DNA from: Halorubrum sp. BV1
GTDB taxonomy: Archaea; Halobacteriota; Halobacteria; Halobacteriales; Haloferacaceae
Length of the DNA stretch: 64,000 nt
Direction of reading: 5' to 3'
NCBI RefSeq assembly: GCF_000746205.1
Contig: NZ_JQKV01000002.1
Span: forward strand, 764,998-828,997
Both the position numbers and the translations under genes were made by a program. The notes below the pieces were generated by a model, which was not told where the DNA came from, made no database searches, and saw only the letters and a list, made by a program, of their open reading frames with translations. Every line of letters begins with the position of its first letter. The first letter of the stretch is position 1. Below, in pieces: positions 16,614-27,400 of the stretch.

Positions 16614-17420
16614 ATGACCACGACGCGGGGACTCCGGGATCGCGAGGAGCCGATCACGATGTTGACCGCCTACGACGCGCCGACCGCGGCGATCGTCGAC
16701 GAGGCGGGTGTCGACGCCGTCCTCGTGGGCGACAGCATGGGCAACGCCGCCTTAGGCTACGACTCGACGCTCCCCGTCACGTTCGCCGAGGTCGCGAGCC
16801 GCACCGCCGCGGTCGCCCGCGCGACCGAGGACGCCCTCGTCGTCGCCGACATGCCCTTTCTCTCCTTCGGAGTCGACGAGGCGGAGTCGGTGCGCAACGC
16901 CGGCCGGCTGCTGAAGGAGGCGAACGCCGACGCGGTGAAAATCGAGAGCGGCTCGCACACCGTCGAGATGACGCGCCGCATGACGGACGTGGGGATCCCC
17001 GTGATGGCGCACCTCGGCTTGACGCCCCAGCACGTCAACCGCCTCGGCGGCTACACCCGGCAGGGGACCGACAGGGACGCCGCAGAAGAGATAATCGACC
17101 TCGCCGGCGCACACGCCGAGGCGGGGGCGTTCGCCCTGGTGTTGGAACACGTTCCCGCGAACCTCGCGGGAGCCGTCACCGAAGCGCTCGCGATTCCGAC
17201 GATCGGGATCGGCGCAGGCCCCGACTGCGACGGACAAGTGCTCGTGATCAACGACGCGGTCGGACTGGACGAGTGGGCACCGCCCTTCTCCCGGCAGTTC
17301 GGCGACGTGCGCGGCGAGATGCTCGACGCCGTCGAGGCGTACAAAGAGGCCGTGACGAGCGGGGCGTTCCCGGCCGCTGAGCACTCGCACGTCGAAGACG
17401 ATCTCGACGACTTGTACTGA
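16614..17420 (+). CDS. panB: 3-methyl-2-oxobutanoate hydroxymethyltransferase
   Basis: PanB (268 residues) makes ketopantoate from 2-oxoisovalerate and methylene-tetrahydropterin, the first step toward pantothenate and coenzyme A. Family motifs are intact: MLTAYDAP, VGDSMGN with its metal-binding Asp, DAVKIE, VMAHLGLTPQ and TIGIGAG. A GATTTTAACC box at 16581-16590 sits about 28 bp upstream of this ATG, which supports a leaderless start here rather than in the longer open frame. Confidence 0.95.
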   Translation: MTTTRGLRDREEPITMLTAYDAPTAAIVDEAGVDAVLVGDSMGNAALGYDSTLPVTFAEVASRTAAVARATEDALVVADMPFLSFGVDEAESVRNAGRLLKEANADAVKIESGSHTVEMTRRMTDVGIPVMAHLGLTPQHVNRLGGYTRQGTDRDAAEEIIDLAGAHAEAGAFALVLEHVPANLAGAVTEALAIPTIGIGAGPDCDGQVLVINDAVGLDEWAPPFSRQFGDVRGEMLDAVEAYKEAVTSGAFPAAEHSHVEDDLDDLY

Positions 17421-17446
17421 CACGGCGCGCCGCGGTCGGCGTGGGG

Positions 17447-17452
17447 TATATA
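17447..17452 (+). promoter_or_regulatory. TATATA box before the DUF460 gene
   Basis: TATATA lies 25-30 bp ahead of the GTG at 17477, which marks that GTG, rather than the one at 17441, as a leaderless start. Confidence 0.55.
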
Positions 17453-17476
17453 CGCGTCAGCGGCCTACTTTCGCGC

Positions 17477-19534
17477 GTGACAACCCGGACCATCCGCGCC
17501 CGCGACCGGCCGGTGTTCGGCGTCGACGTGCAAAGCGGCGACGTTCGCGGCGACGACCCCTCCTACGCCCTCGTGATACTGGATCCGGTCGACGACGAGG
17601 ACCCGGACGCGGCGGACGTCGACTTCGACGGTCCCGTGGCGCGGGTGACTCGCGACGTCGTCTCGTTCCGAAAGCTCTGTCGGCTGATCGACGACCGCGA
17701 GCCGCTGTACGTCGCCACCGACAACGCCTACGAGCTGGCGGCCGACAAAGGCGAGCTGGTGGAGTTCCTGCGATCGCTTCCGGACGGCACCCGACTCGTG
17801 CAGGTGACGGGCGCCGAGCGCCCGGAGCCGCTCTCTCGGGTCGCCTCCAGACACGGGATCCCATACGGGAAAGATCCGATGGAGGAGGCGGAGGCGGCCG
17901 CACGGCTCGCCGCGGCCAACGTCGGCCACGAGGTGACCGCGTTCACGGACGAAACCCAAGTGAAGGTGTCGCGTGGCCGTTCGACCGGAAAGGGCGGGTG
18001 GAGTCAAGACCGGTACACGCGCCGGATCCACGGTAACGTCCGGAAGCGGACGCGACAGGTGCAATCGAAGCTGAAGGAGACAAACCTCGAGTTCGACCGC
18101 GAGGTGACGGAGAAGTACGGCGGCTACGCGAACGCCGTCTTTACCGTCGAGGCTCGACCGGAGGAGATCCCGGTCTCGAACTCGCGGGCGGGCGACGTGC
18201 GCGTCGAGGTCGAGCGCGAGCGCCGCGACGGGATCGAGTACGAGCCGCTGGTGCAGCGTCGCGACCGCGTCATCGTCGGTATCGACCCCGGCACCACCAC
18301 CGCGGCCGCCGTGGTCGGCCTCGACGGCACCGTCCACGCGCTCTACTCCTCGCGGACGGCCGACACCGCGGACGTGACCGAGTGGATAATCGAGCAGGGG
18401 CGGCCGATCATCGTCGCCGCAGACGTGGTGCCGATGCCGGAGACGGTCGAGAAGTTCCGCCGCTCGTTCGACGCCGCGGGCTGGCGACCCACCACTGACC
18501 TCCCGGTCGACGAGAAGCTCCACCGCACCCGCAAGGCGAGCTACGCGAACGACCACGAGCGCGACGCGCTGGCGGCGGCGCTGTACGCGTACGACGACCA
18601 CGCGGACCAGTTCGACCGGATCGCGGCGAAGACCCCGCCGCGACTCGACCGCGAGGCGGTCATCGCGGGCGTCGTCGCCGGGGACTCATCAGTCGAGGCC
18701 GTCATCGCCGACCTGAGCGAGGACGACGGGAGCGGCGGCGGAGAGGGCGACGCCGACGCGGACGAGTCAGATCCCACCGAACCAGAGCGCACCGAAGAAG
18801 AGGAGACGATCCGGCGGCTGCGCGAGCGCGTCGACCGGCTGGAGTCACACGCCGAGTCGCTCGAAGACGACCTCGCCGAGCGGGACGAGCGCGTCGAGGA
18901 ACTGGAGGCCGAACTGGAGGAGGCCAAACGCGAAGAGCGGATCGAGGCGCGTACCCGGCGAGCCGTCTCCCGGCTCGAACGCGAGACCGACCGACTGGAG
19001 CGCGAGCGCGACGAGGCCCGCGAGCGCGTCGAGGAACTGGAGCGGAAGGTGGAGACGTTAAAAGAGCTGTGGCGGCTCGACCACTCCAACTTCGGCGACG
19101 TCGCCGAGGGTCGCGGGCTCGCGAGCGTGAAGGTCGTAGAGCAGTTCACTCTCGACGCGTTGGAGGCGGCCGACGAGGCGTACGGGCTCGTCTCCGGCGA
19201 CGTCGTGTACCTCCGTGACGCCTCCGGAGCCGGTCGGCGGACCGCAGAGCGGCTGGCGGAGACGGAGCCGCGGGCCGTGATCCGCGACGGGAACCTCTCT
19301 GAGGTGGCCGATCAGGTCCTGTTTGATCACGACGTACCGGTCGTACCGGCCGACTCGGTCCCCGTCCGCGAGGTCGACGAACTGGCGGTCGCGGAGGAGG
19401 CCGCGCTCGACGCGGCGCTCGACGACTGGGAGAAGCGCGCGGAGCGGCGACGGACGGCGGAAAAACAGGAGCACCTCGATCAGATCATCTCCGAGCACCG
19501 AGCGGGGCGGACGCTGCCAGAGACGGAAGAGTAG
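17477..19534 (+). CDS. DUF460 family protein (RNase H-like fold with coiled coil)
   Basis: This 685-residue archaeal protein has an N-terminal half with an RNase H/RuvC-like core (VFGVDVQ near the start, then VIVGIDPGTTTAAAVVGLDG around residue 265). A long charged coiled coil follows (about 435-530), then a C-terminal domain ending DQIISEHRAG. DUF460 proteins are conserved in archaea and have been suggested to be nucleases, but no role is proven. The start at 17477 fits the TATATA box; an in-frame GTG at 17441 would add 12 residues and overlap that box. Confidence 0.85.
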   Translation: MTTRTIRARDRPVFGVDVQSGDVRGDDPSYALVILDPVDDEDPDAADVDFDGPVARVTRDVVSFRKLCRLIDDREPLYVATDNAYELAADKGELVEFLRSLPDGTRLVQVTGAERPEPLSRVASRHGIPYGKDPMEEAEAAARLAAANVGHEVTAFTDETQVKVSRGRSTGKGGWSQDRYTRRIHGNVRKRTRQVQSKLKETNLEFDREVTEKYGGYANAVFTVEARPEEIPVSNSRAGDVRVEVERERRDGIEYEPLVQRRDRVIVGIDPGTTTAAAVVGLDGTVHALYSSRTADTADVTEWIIEQGRPIIVAADVVPMPETVEKFRRSFDAAGWRPTTDLPVDEKLHRTRKASYANDHERDALAAALYAYDDHADQFDRIAAKTPPRLDREAVIAGVVAGDSSVEAVIADLSEDDGSGGGEGDADADESDPTEPERTEEEETIRRLRERVDRLESHAESLEDDLAERDERVEELEAELEEAKREERIEARTRRAVSRLERETDRLERERDEARERVEELERKVETLKELWRLDHSNFGDVAEGRGLASVKVVEQFTLDALEAADEAYGLVSGDVVYLRDASGAGRRTAERLAETEPRAVIRDGNLSEVADQVLFDHDVPVVPADSVPVREVDELAVAEEAALDAALDDWEKRAERRRTAEKQEHLDQIISEHRAGRTLPETEE

Positions 19535-19641
19535 CGGAGCCGGCGACGAGTAGCGAGGCGGTTCGGCGCGGGCGGGGCCGCCGCCGTCGCGTCGCAGTGC
19601 GCTTCCAGAAGTCATATGTCCGGTAACGCACAGTCGAGGGT

Positions 19642-20628
19642 ATGGACGCACACGAGCTGATCACCCGGAACGCGGCCGAGGTGGTCACCGAGGAGGAGAT
19701 CGAGGCGCTGGCCGACGACCCCGACGGGAAGCGGGCGTACGTCGGCTACGAGCCCTCGGGCGTGCTCCACATCGGGCACATGCTCACCGCGAACAAGCTC
19801 ATCGACCTCCAAGCGGCCGGATTCGAGGTGACGGTCCTTTTGGCCGACGTGCACGCGTACCTCAACGACAAGGGCTCGTTCGAGGAGATCCGCCACACCG
19901 CAGAGCGGATGCGCGACCAGTTCATCGCCTACGGGCTCGACGAGTCGAACACCCAGTTCGTCCTCGGATCCGACTTCCAGCTCGACGACGACTATACCCT
20001 CGATCTGCACGCGTTAGAGCTGGAGACGACGCTCGCGCGGGCCGAGCGCGCGATGGCCGAGATCACCTCGGGCGACTCTGTGAAGGTGTCGCAGGCGGTG
20101 TACCCGCTGATGCAGGCGCTCGACATCCCGTACCTCGGCGTCGACCTCGCGATCGGCGGGATGGAACAGCGCAAGGTCCATATGCTCGCGCGCGACGTGC
20201 TCCCGAGCATCGACCGCGAGCCGCCGACGAGCCTCCACACGCCGCTCATCGCCGACCTCGCGACCGGACGCGGGAAGATGTCCTCCAGTACGGGCGTCAC
20301 CATCTCGATGGAGGACTCCCGTTCGGACATCGAGTCGAAGGTGAACGACGCGTACTGCCCGCCGACGGCTGACCCCGAGCCGACCGACGAGGGCGAAGAA
20401 CGGGAGAATCCCGTCCTGCAGGTGTTCGAGTACCATGTGTTCCCGCGATTCGACACCGTTCGCGTCGAGCGCCCCGAGGAGTACGGCGGAGACCTGACCT
20501 ACGACGCGTACGACGCGCTCGAAGCGGATCTGGAGTCCGGGGAACTCCACCCTGCGGACGCGAAGGGCGCGCTCGCCGAGTACCTCGACCGACTCATCGC
20601 GCCGGGACGCGAACAGCTAGCAGAGTAG
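19642..20628 (+). CDS. tyrS: Tyrosyl-tRNA synthetase
   Basis: The archaeal-type TyrRS (328 residues) charges tRNA-Tyr. The class I signatures are present: HIGH at 43-46 and KMSSS from Lys212. The tyrosine-binding region (YVGYEPSG, YPLMQALD, GGMEQRK) is conserved. Length and the absence of a C-terminal S4 domain are normal for archaea. It is on its own promoter and converges with the next gene. Confidence 0.96.
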   Translation: MDAHELITRNAAEVVTEEEIEALADDPDGKRAYVGYEPSGVLHIGHMLTANKLIDLQAAGFEVTVLLADVHAYLNDKGSFEEIRHTAERMRDQFIAYGLDESNTQFVLGSDFQLDDDYTLDLHALELETTLARAERAMAEITSGDSVKVSQAVYPLMQALDIPYLGVDLAIGGMEQRKVHMLARDVLPSIDREPPTSLHTPLIADLATGRGKMSSSTGVTISMEDSRSDIESKVNDAYCPPTADPEPTDEGEERENPVLQVFEYHVFPRFDTVRVERPEEYGGDLTYDAYDALEADLESGELHPADAKGALAEYLDRLIAPGREQLAE

Positions 20629-20634
20629 ACGGCC

Positions 20635-21393
20635 TCAGTCGTGTGTTTTCGTCGCGGTGTGACCGCCGATCTGACAGGACCCGTCCAGACAGCTCCGGCC
20701 GGCGGCCGTCTCGAATATCGGTAATCCGCAGTCGCACTCGTCGACGACGACGCCGGAGGGGATAGAGAGCGTCGTCTCGCAGGCGGGGCTCTCGCAGGCG
20801 AGGTACACCCGACCCGGCGCGAACTCGACGGTCAGCGACCCCTCGCAGTCGGGGCAGTCCCAGACGCGGTCGAACCGCTCGCTGACGGCCGCTTCCATCG
20901 GGTCGCACGCCGGGTCGAGACAGAGGTGAAACGGCTCTCCCCGCTCGACGCGTATCTTCGGGAGCCCGCAGTCGTCACACGTCGCGTCCGTGACGCTCGC
21001 GCCCGCCGGGAGCCCCCAGCGGTTCTCGCAGTCGAGACATATCACGTCGCCGCGCGAGCGCACGAGCGGCCCGCCGTCTGCCGGACAGGTGCCGACGGGC
21101 ACGCCAGCCACCGTGACGGGGAGCGCGCGGCTCGCCGTCGCCTCCGTCGAGACGATTCGGAGGCGGCGGCCGCCGTCGCGGACGGTAACGGAGAAGCCCG
21201 CGCCGTCGCCCTCGACAACGACGCTCTCGGGGCGGGTGAGCCACGCGACCGGCTGGTAGCCGTCGGCGTCGTGGACGAGCGTGGTGTCGTCCGGTTTGAT
21301 CAGGACGACGACGCGCCCGCGATAGCTGCGCGAGCGGTCGCCCTGTTCGGTCACCTGACAGTCGCCTGCGAGCACGCGGAGTCGTTCCGGCAT
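20635..21393 (-). CDS. NucS N-terminal-like domain fused to zinc ribbons
   Basis: The 252-residue protein begins with about 95 residues like the N-terminal DNA-binding half of NucS/EndoMS (DUF91): GDCQVTEQGDRSRSYRGRV, VLIKPDDTTLVHDADGYQPV and WLTRP. The C-terminal RecB-like nuclease half of NucS, with its catalytic Asp/Glu/Lys residues, is absent. It is replaced by several Cys-rich ribbons (CPADGG/CLDC, CDDCG, CPDC/CESPAC, CDCG) of the kind at the end of topoisomerase I. It may be a DNA-binding accessory protein; it is unlikely to cut DNA itself. It lies 70 bp from the Hel308-like helicase gene on the same strand. Confidence 0.75.
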   Translation of the reverse strand: MPERLRVLAGDCQVTEQGDRSRSYRGRVVVLIKPDDTTLVHDADGYQPVAWLTRPESVVVEGDGAGFSVTVRDGGRRLRIVSTEATASRALPVTVAGVPVGTCPADGGPLVRSRGDVICLDCENRWGLPAGASVTDATCDDCGLPKIRVERGEPFHLCLDPACDPMEAAVSERFDRVWDCPDCEGSLTVEFAPGRVYLACESPACETTLSIPSGVVVDECDCGLPIFETAAGRSCLDGSCQIGGHTATKTHD

Positions 21394-21464
21394 ACCCCGG
21401 CTGGCCGCGGTATCGGTGTTAAGCGGTCGGCGGGGATCTGAGGGGTGGCCGCCGAGCCGGGACG

Positions 21465-23804
21465 CTACTCGACCCGAACCGTCCGGGTCGACCTGACCGG
21501 CATCAGCGGGAGGTCGGGGTAGACGACCTCGACGACGAACTCCAGTTCGTCTGCCTCTGGCGGCCCGAACACGCCGACCGGCACCGTCGTCTCCCCGTCG
21601 AGATACGTCGTCTGGGCGGTCATCTCCACGTCGTTGACGGTCACACGGATTCCCGTGCGGGCGTGGCCGGAGACGGTCGAAACCGCGATCTCACACAGCT
21701 CGTTTTCGCCGACCGCGACGGTGTCCGGGAACGACCCCCAGTCGACGTCGATCCGAGGACACTCCCGCGCGGCGTCGACGATCCGCTCGGCGACGGAGCC
21801 GCTCACGCCGGCGTTCTCAAGCGCGCTCGCGCCGGCGTCGACGACGGCTGCCGGCGAGGTGAGCCCGGCGTTCGCGAGCCGCTCGGCACGGCCGGACCCG
21901 ACGCCGTCGATCGCCGTGAGCGCGACGGCCTCCCGGGAGACCCCGTGTTCGACGCGCGCTTCGACGCGGGCTGCGAGGTTGGCCGCGCGCGGGCCGGCGA
22001 ACCGGTCGAGGAACTCGGCGAGCGCGGCGAGCAGCCGGAGCGCGTTCTGGCGGATCACCCACGCGTCGGAGCGGAGGTCCGAAGGGATCGAGTCTTCCAT
22101 GCCCGCGATCAGGATGGCGAACACCTTGCGGTGGCCGTCTTCCAGATCGGTGTCGCGGCCGTCGAGGATCCGGTCTATCGCGTCCGACTCGGCCGCGCGC
22201 GCGGAGACCGAGTCGAACTCGCCGGCGGCCGCGACGGTCGCCAGCAGCCGGTCGACGGTCAGCGTCTCCCGCTCCGCGAGCCGGTGGAACCGCCGTGCCG
22301 TGTCGAGTCGGAGGTAGTACTTCGAGGCGAGCCGTCCGAGCGCCGTCGGTTCGATCGCGAGGTCGTCGGCGGTGAGGAACCCATCGTCGACGAGCGAGTC
22401 GAGGGTGTCGCGGACGCGGTCGCGCAGCGTCGCGAACTCGTACGACTCTGGTTCCGACTGCGCGCGGACGTAATAAAAGGTCGTCTCTAGCCACTCCATC
22501 ACGTCTTCGACTCCCTGTATCGTCCCCATCGCGACCTCCGCGTTGAGGTGTGACTCCAGCTCGCCGGCGAGCCGCGACTCGATCGGCTTGCCCTCCGCCA
22601 ACAGCTCGCGGTACCGGTCGGCGTCGCCGCGGTCACAGACGACCCAGCCGTAGCCCACGTCGTCGTAGCCCGGCCGCCCCGCTCGTCCGAGCATCTGGAG
22701 CACGTCGAGCGGCGAGATGTCCGTCTCGCCCTCCAGCGGGTCGTGGTACTTCGTGTCGCGGATAACGACGCAGCGCGCCGGGAGGTTCACCCCCCATGCG
22801 AGCGTCGAGGTCGAAAACAGTAGCTTGATCTTCCCCTGTTTGAACCACTCCTCGACGCGGTCGCGGTCGTCTTTCCCGAGCCCGGCGTGGTGGAAGCCGA
22901 CGCCGTCGGTGACCGACTGGCGGAGAGTGTCGTTGGTGAGCTCTGTCGCCTCGGTGTGGAAGTCGTAGTCGCCGCGAGAGTCGATCGGGATGTCCCGTTC
23001 GGTGATCTCGTCGCGCGCCTTCTTCGCCGCCTGCACCGTGTCCTGGCGCGAGGAGACGAACACGAGCGCCTGTCCGTCCTCGCGGACGTGCGGCTCGGCG
23101 AGATCCAGCGCGCGGTAGAGCCGGCGGTACTTGTCGGCGAACGCGTTCGACCCGTGCGAGTACGTCTTCACGCCGGTTTCGAGGTCGACGGGGCGGTACT
23201 CGTCGCCGAACTCGTAGGTCGTCTCGGCGGGCGCGTCGAGCCACGCCGCCACGTCGTCGACGTTCGGCATCGTCGCCGAGAGCGCGACGATACGGGGGTC
23301 CTGCAGCCGCCGGAGCCGCGAGACGGTCACTTCGAGCACCGCACCGCGCTTCTCCGAATCGAGGAGGTGGACCTCGTCGATGACGACGCAATCGACGTCG
23401 GTGATAAACGAGTAGCGCGCGGAATCGTGTTTCCGGGTCGCACTGTCGGCTTTCTCCGGCGTCGTGACGAGCACGTCCGCGCGCTCGGCGCGTCGGGGGT
23501 TCAGGTCGCGCTCGCCGGAGACGACGTAGACGGAGTACCCGAGCTCCTCGAACCGGTCCCACTCGCTTTCCTTCTCGTTCGTGAGCGCGCGAAGCGGCGC
23601 GACGAACAGCGCGGTTCCCCCGGCGGCGAGCGTCTTGCAGATCGCGAGCTCGGCGAGCGCGGTCTTGCCGGACGCCGTCGGCGCGGACGCGACGACGTTG
23701 TGATCGGTATCCAGTATCCCGGGGAGCGCCTCTCGTTGCATCCGGTTGAACTCCTCGAACCCGAAGGCGTCGGCGAACTCCGGCACCGCGTCCGCGACCT
23801 TCAC
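21465..23804 (-). CDS. Ski2/Hel308-like superfamily 2 DNA helicase
   Basis: This 779-residue helicase has the motifs of the Ski2/Hel308 group: a Q-motif like FEEFNRMQREAL, Walker A APTASGKT, DEVH, SATMPN, and motif VI LQMLGRAGRPGYDD. The C-terminal part includes a winged helix, a ratchet-like helical bundle and helix-hairpin-helix repeats (AIDGVGSGRAERLANAG). Hel308 proteins act at stalled forks and in recombination. The last 100 residues look like an added beta domain. The GTG start at 23804 is the only one that keeps the Q-motif in place. Confidence 0.85.
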   Translation of the reverse strand: MKVADAVPEFADAFGFEEFNRMQREALPGILDTDHNVVASAPTASGKTALAELAICKTLAAGGTALFVAPLRALTNEKESEWDRFEELGYSVYVVSGERDLNPRRAERADVLVTTPEKADSATRKHDSARYSFITDVDCVVIDEVHLLDSEKRGAVLEVTVSRLRRLQDPRIVALSATMPNVDDVAAWLDAPAETTYEFGDEYRPVDLETGVKTYSHGSNAFADKYRRLYRALDLAEPHVREDGQALVFVSSRQDTVQAAKKARDEITERDIPIDSRGDYDFHTEATELTNDTLRQSVTDGVGFHHAGLGKDDRDRVEEWFKQGKIKLLFSTSTLAWGVNLPARCVVIRDTKYHDPLEGETDISPLDVLQMLGRAGRPGYDDVGYGWVVCDRGDADRYRELLAEGKPIESRLAGELESHLNAEVAMGTIQGVEDVMEWLETTFYYVRAQSEPESYEFATLRDRVRDTLDSLVDDGFLTADDLAIEPTALGRLASKYYLRLDTARRFHRLAERETLTVDRLLATVAAAGEFDSVSARAAESDAIDRILDGRDTDLEDGHRKVFAILIAGMEDSIPSDLRSDAWVIRQNALRLLAALAEFLDRFAGPRAANLAARVEARVEHGVSREAVALTAIDGVGSGRAERLANAGLTSPAAVVDAGASALENAGVSGSVAERIVDAARECPRIDVDWGSFPDTVAVGENELCEIAVSTVSGHARTGIRVTVNDVEMTAQTTYLDGETTVPVGVFGPPEADELEFVVEVVYPDLPLMPVRSTRTVRVE

Positions 23805-24025
23805 GGCGCATCACACCCGTGGACGAGTCGGCGACGGCCAAGGACGGGTCGACGGCGACCGGAGCTGTGTCGCATTGGATCGAACCCGGGGCTTCGAGAG
23901 CAAAGGGGTTTCTCATGCGGCCGCCCGCGAGCCGCGGCCCGCCGAGATGACCTCCCGAGCCCTCCGACGCCGATCGGTCGCACGATATCCCGGCCGTTTA
24001 GGTAACCGCGGGTGGACAGGCGGAT

Positions 24026-24388
24026 ATGATCCCGTCGTCACCGGTCGTCATCGCGGCCGCCGTCCTGTTGACACTCGTCGTCCTCCTCGCCGTCGTTCGC
24101 CGTCTCCGCGGCCCCTCCGGGGACGCTCGCGAGTCGAAACGTGCGCACGAGGCGGCGAAACAGCGCGATCCGCCCGTGGAGATCGGTGAGACGTACGAGT
24201 TCGGCGTCACGGACCTCACCGAACACCACTCCGGCGAGGAGGTCGCCGTCGGCAAGGTGGAGGGGTTCGTCATCTTCACCGAGGACGTTCCCGGCGATAT
24301 CGGGAAAGGCGACGTGATCCGCGCGAAGGTGCTCTCGTTCAACGAGGGACGGACCTCGGCGGACGCGACGTTCGTGTCCCGGGCGTGA
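24026..24388 (+). CDS. TRAM-domain protein with membrane anchor
   Basis: The 120-residue protein has an N-terminal helix (residues 5-25) and a TRAM domain (about 50-118: GETYEFGVTDLTEHHSGEEV, VEGFVIFTED, GDVIRAKV). TRAM is a beta-barrel that binds RNA, and small archaeal TRAM proteins are proposed RNA chaperones. The N-terminal anchor is uncommon for those and suggests a membrane-tethered form. A TTTAGG element about 27 bp upstream fits a leaderless ATG. Confidence 0.82.
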   Translation: MIPSSPVVIAAAVLLTLVVLLAVVRRLRGPSGDARESKRAHEAAKQRDPPVEIGETYEFGVTDLTEHHSGEEVAVGKVEGFVIFTEDVPGDIGKGDVIRAKVLSFNEGRTSADATFVSRA

Positions 24389-24473
24389 CGTTCCCTCCGT
24401 CGCGAACGGGGAGATAGTTCGCGCTCCCGCCGAGCATGAGGTTCATAGGTGATGGCGACGAAGGAGTGTCGTA

Positions 24474-27400
24474 ATGGCTCAGGCCGGGAATCAGGACCTC
24501 ACGGAGCGGTTCATTCAGTTCTACCGCAACTACTACCGCGAGGAGATCGGCACCCTCGCACAGAACTACCCAAACGAACAGCGCTCGCTGTACGTCGACT
24601 ACGACGACCTGTTTCAGTTCGACCGCGACCTCGCCGAGGACTTCCGCACGAAGCCGGACCAGATGCGCGAGTACGCGGAGGAGGCGCTCCGCCTCTACGA
24701 CCTCCCCGCGGACGTCAGCCTCGGTCGCGCGCACGTCCGGATCGAGAACCTTCCGGAGAGCATCGACATCCGCGGCATCCGCGTCCACGACGACCACATC
24801 GGGAGCCTCGTCTCGGTCAGGGGCATCGTCCGCAAGGCGACCGACGTGCGGCCGAAGGTGACCGAGGCCGCCTTCGAATGCCAGCGCTGCGGCACGATGA
24901 CGTACATTCCGCAGGGCGACGGCGGCTTCCAGGAGCCGCACGAGTGTCAGGGGTGTGAACGGCAGGGGCCGTTCCGCGTCAACTTCGACCAGTCCGAGTT
25001 CGTCGACTCACAGAAGCTCCGAATCCAGGAGTCACCCGAGGGGCTCCGCGGCGGAGAGACGCCGCAGTCGATCGACATCGACATCGTCGACGACATCACC
25101 GGCGAGGTGAGCCCCGGCGACCACGTCACCTGCGTCGGCGTCCTCCACATCGAACAGGTCGAGCAGGGCAACGAGAAGTCCGCCATCTTCGATCTGTACA
25201 TGGACGGCGTCTCCATCGGCATCGAAGACGAGGAGTTCGAGGACATGGACATCACCGAGGCGGACAAACGCGAGATCATCGAGCTCTCCAACCGCGACGA
25301 CATCTACGAGGCGATGGTCGGCTCCATCGCGCCCGCCATCTACGGCTACGAGGAGGAGAAGCTCGCGATGATCCTCCAGCTCTTTTCCGGCGTCACCAAA
25401 CATCTCCCCGACGGCTCCCGGATCCGCGGCGACCTCCACATGCTTTTAATCGGTGATCCGGGGACCGGAAAAAGTCAGATGATTTCGTATGTAGAAAACA
25501 TCGCGCCCCGGTCGGTCTATACCTCCGGGAAGGGTTCCTCAGCGGCGGGGCTCACCGCGGCCGCGGTACGCGACGACTTCGGCGACGGCCAGCAGTGGTC
25601 GCTCGAAGCCGGCGCGCTCGTCCTCGCAGACAAAGGGATCGCCGCGGTCGACGAGCTGGACAAGATGGACTGCGTCACGGGCGACACCCTCGTCACGCTC
25701 GCCGACGGCCGCGTGGAACGGATCGGCGAACTGGCGAGAGAGGCCGCCGAAGACGGCGAGATCGAGGAGCTCTCGAACGGTCGCCGAATCCGCAACGTCG
25801 ACCTCGACGTCTGGTCGATGAACGAGGAGGGAGAGCTGGTCGAGCGTCCCGTGTTCTCGGTCCACGAGTACGACGCGCCCTCGGAGCTGACTCGCGTGAC
25901 GATGGAGACGGGTGAGTCGCTGACGGCGACGGCGGACCACCCGTTCTTTGTCCTCGACGACGGCGAGCGCGTCGAGCGCGAGGCGGCCGCGCTCGACGCG
26001 GGCGACTGGGTGTACGTTCCCCGAGAAATCCCAACCAAATCGACGGACGGCGCCGGGGCGATCGCGGCGGCGGGCGCCGGCGTCGAAGTCCCCGACGAGA
26101 ACGGAGCGGTCGACCCCGCGACCGCGCGCGTTCTCGGGTATCTCTCTGGCGACGGAAACGTCTACTACGACCGCGGCGAGGGCGTCTACGGCGTCCGGTT
26201 CACCAACACGGACGACGAGCTCTTGGACGACTTCGAGCGAGCGGCGCGGGCGACGTTCGGCTCGGAACCAACGCGTCCTCCGAGCGAAAAGCGTGAGGGC
26301 GGCGTCGAGACGGTCCGCATCACGGGAAAAGAGCACGCCGACGCCGTCCTCGACGCCGGGATGAACCTCGGCCGATATGACGAGAAGTGTTTTCCGACGG
26401 CGATTTCGACGGGGAGCCGAGCGGCGAAGTCGGCGTTTGTCCGCGCGCTGGCCGACAGCGAAGGACACGTCGACGAGTCGGCCGGGAACGTTCGGATCGC
26501 TTCCGCGAGCCGGGACCTGCTGGAGGGCACGCAAACCCTCCTCCTACAGTTCGGCGTGTCGAGCCAGCTCCAGCATCGCGGGCGAGACGAGAGTCGAGAC
26601 GTGTACTACCTCACGGTGACCGACGCCGGCTCGCTCGCGGCGTTCCGCCGCGCTATCGGGTTCACCGCCTCTCGAAAGGCGGAAGCGCTCGACCGCGTTG
26701 TCGACTCCGCCGACGGCGACCGCACAATTCTGGACGTGATTCCGGAGATCGACGGCGTACTGGCGGAGTGTCGCGAGTCGCTCCGGCTTCACCAGAGCGA
26801 ATGCGGACTCAACGCGGTCACGTATCACGACTTCGAGAGTGGAACAGCGAACGTGTCGCTCCACCGCGCCAGCCGGGTACTCGACGCGTTCGAGGAGAGA
26901 GTGGAGGCGGCGACCGCGGACCGATCGATGCTCGACGACGATCCGTCGTGGGGGACCCTCGCAGAGATGCGCGACCGGTACCACGTGTCGCAGTCCGAAC
27001 TCGCGGAGGGAACGGCGCTGTCACAGCAACAGATCTCCCGCGGGTGGGGCGAGAGTGACGAGGTTCGCCAGACAGTGACGGACCGACTCCGAGAGACGCT
27101 CGTTGCGGTCGAGGAGACCGATCTCGGTAGCCTACGGGAGCTCGTCCGGGGAGACGTGAAGTGGCGCCGGGTAGAGGCGGTCGAAACTGTCCCGCCGGAG
27201 TCGGCCGAACACCGTAGCGAGGTGCTCCGGCAGCGGCTCGCTGACGTTCTCGGCAGCCCCGTCGAGAACGTTGAACAGCGCGCACGGAGTCTGCTCAAAC
27301 GCGGTCCGGTCGAAGACACGAGAAGAGAGTTGGCGTCGGCGCTGGAGGCATACGGCGTCAGTCAAGGGGATGTCGCGTCGTCGCTCAACGTGGATCAGGC

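Noticed and set aside
22887..24005. Plus-strand open frame of 372 codons
   Set aside because: It is antisense to the helicase gene, with no recognisable motif and composition typical of a shadow frame.
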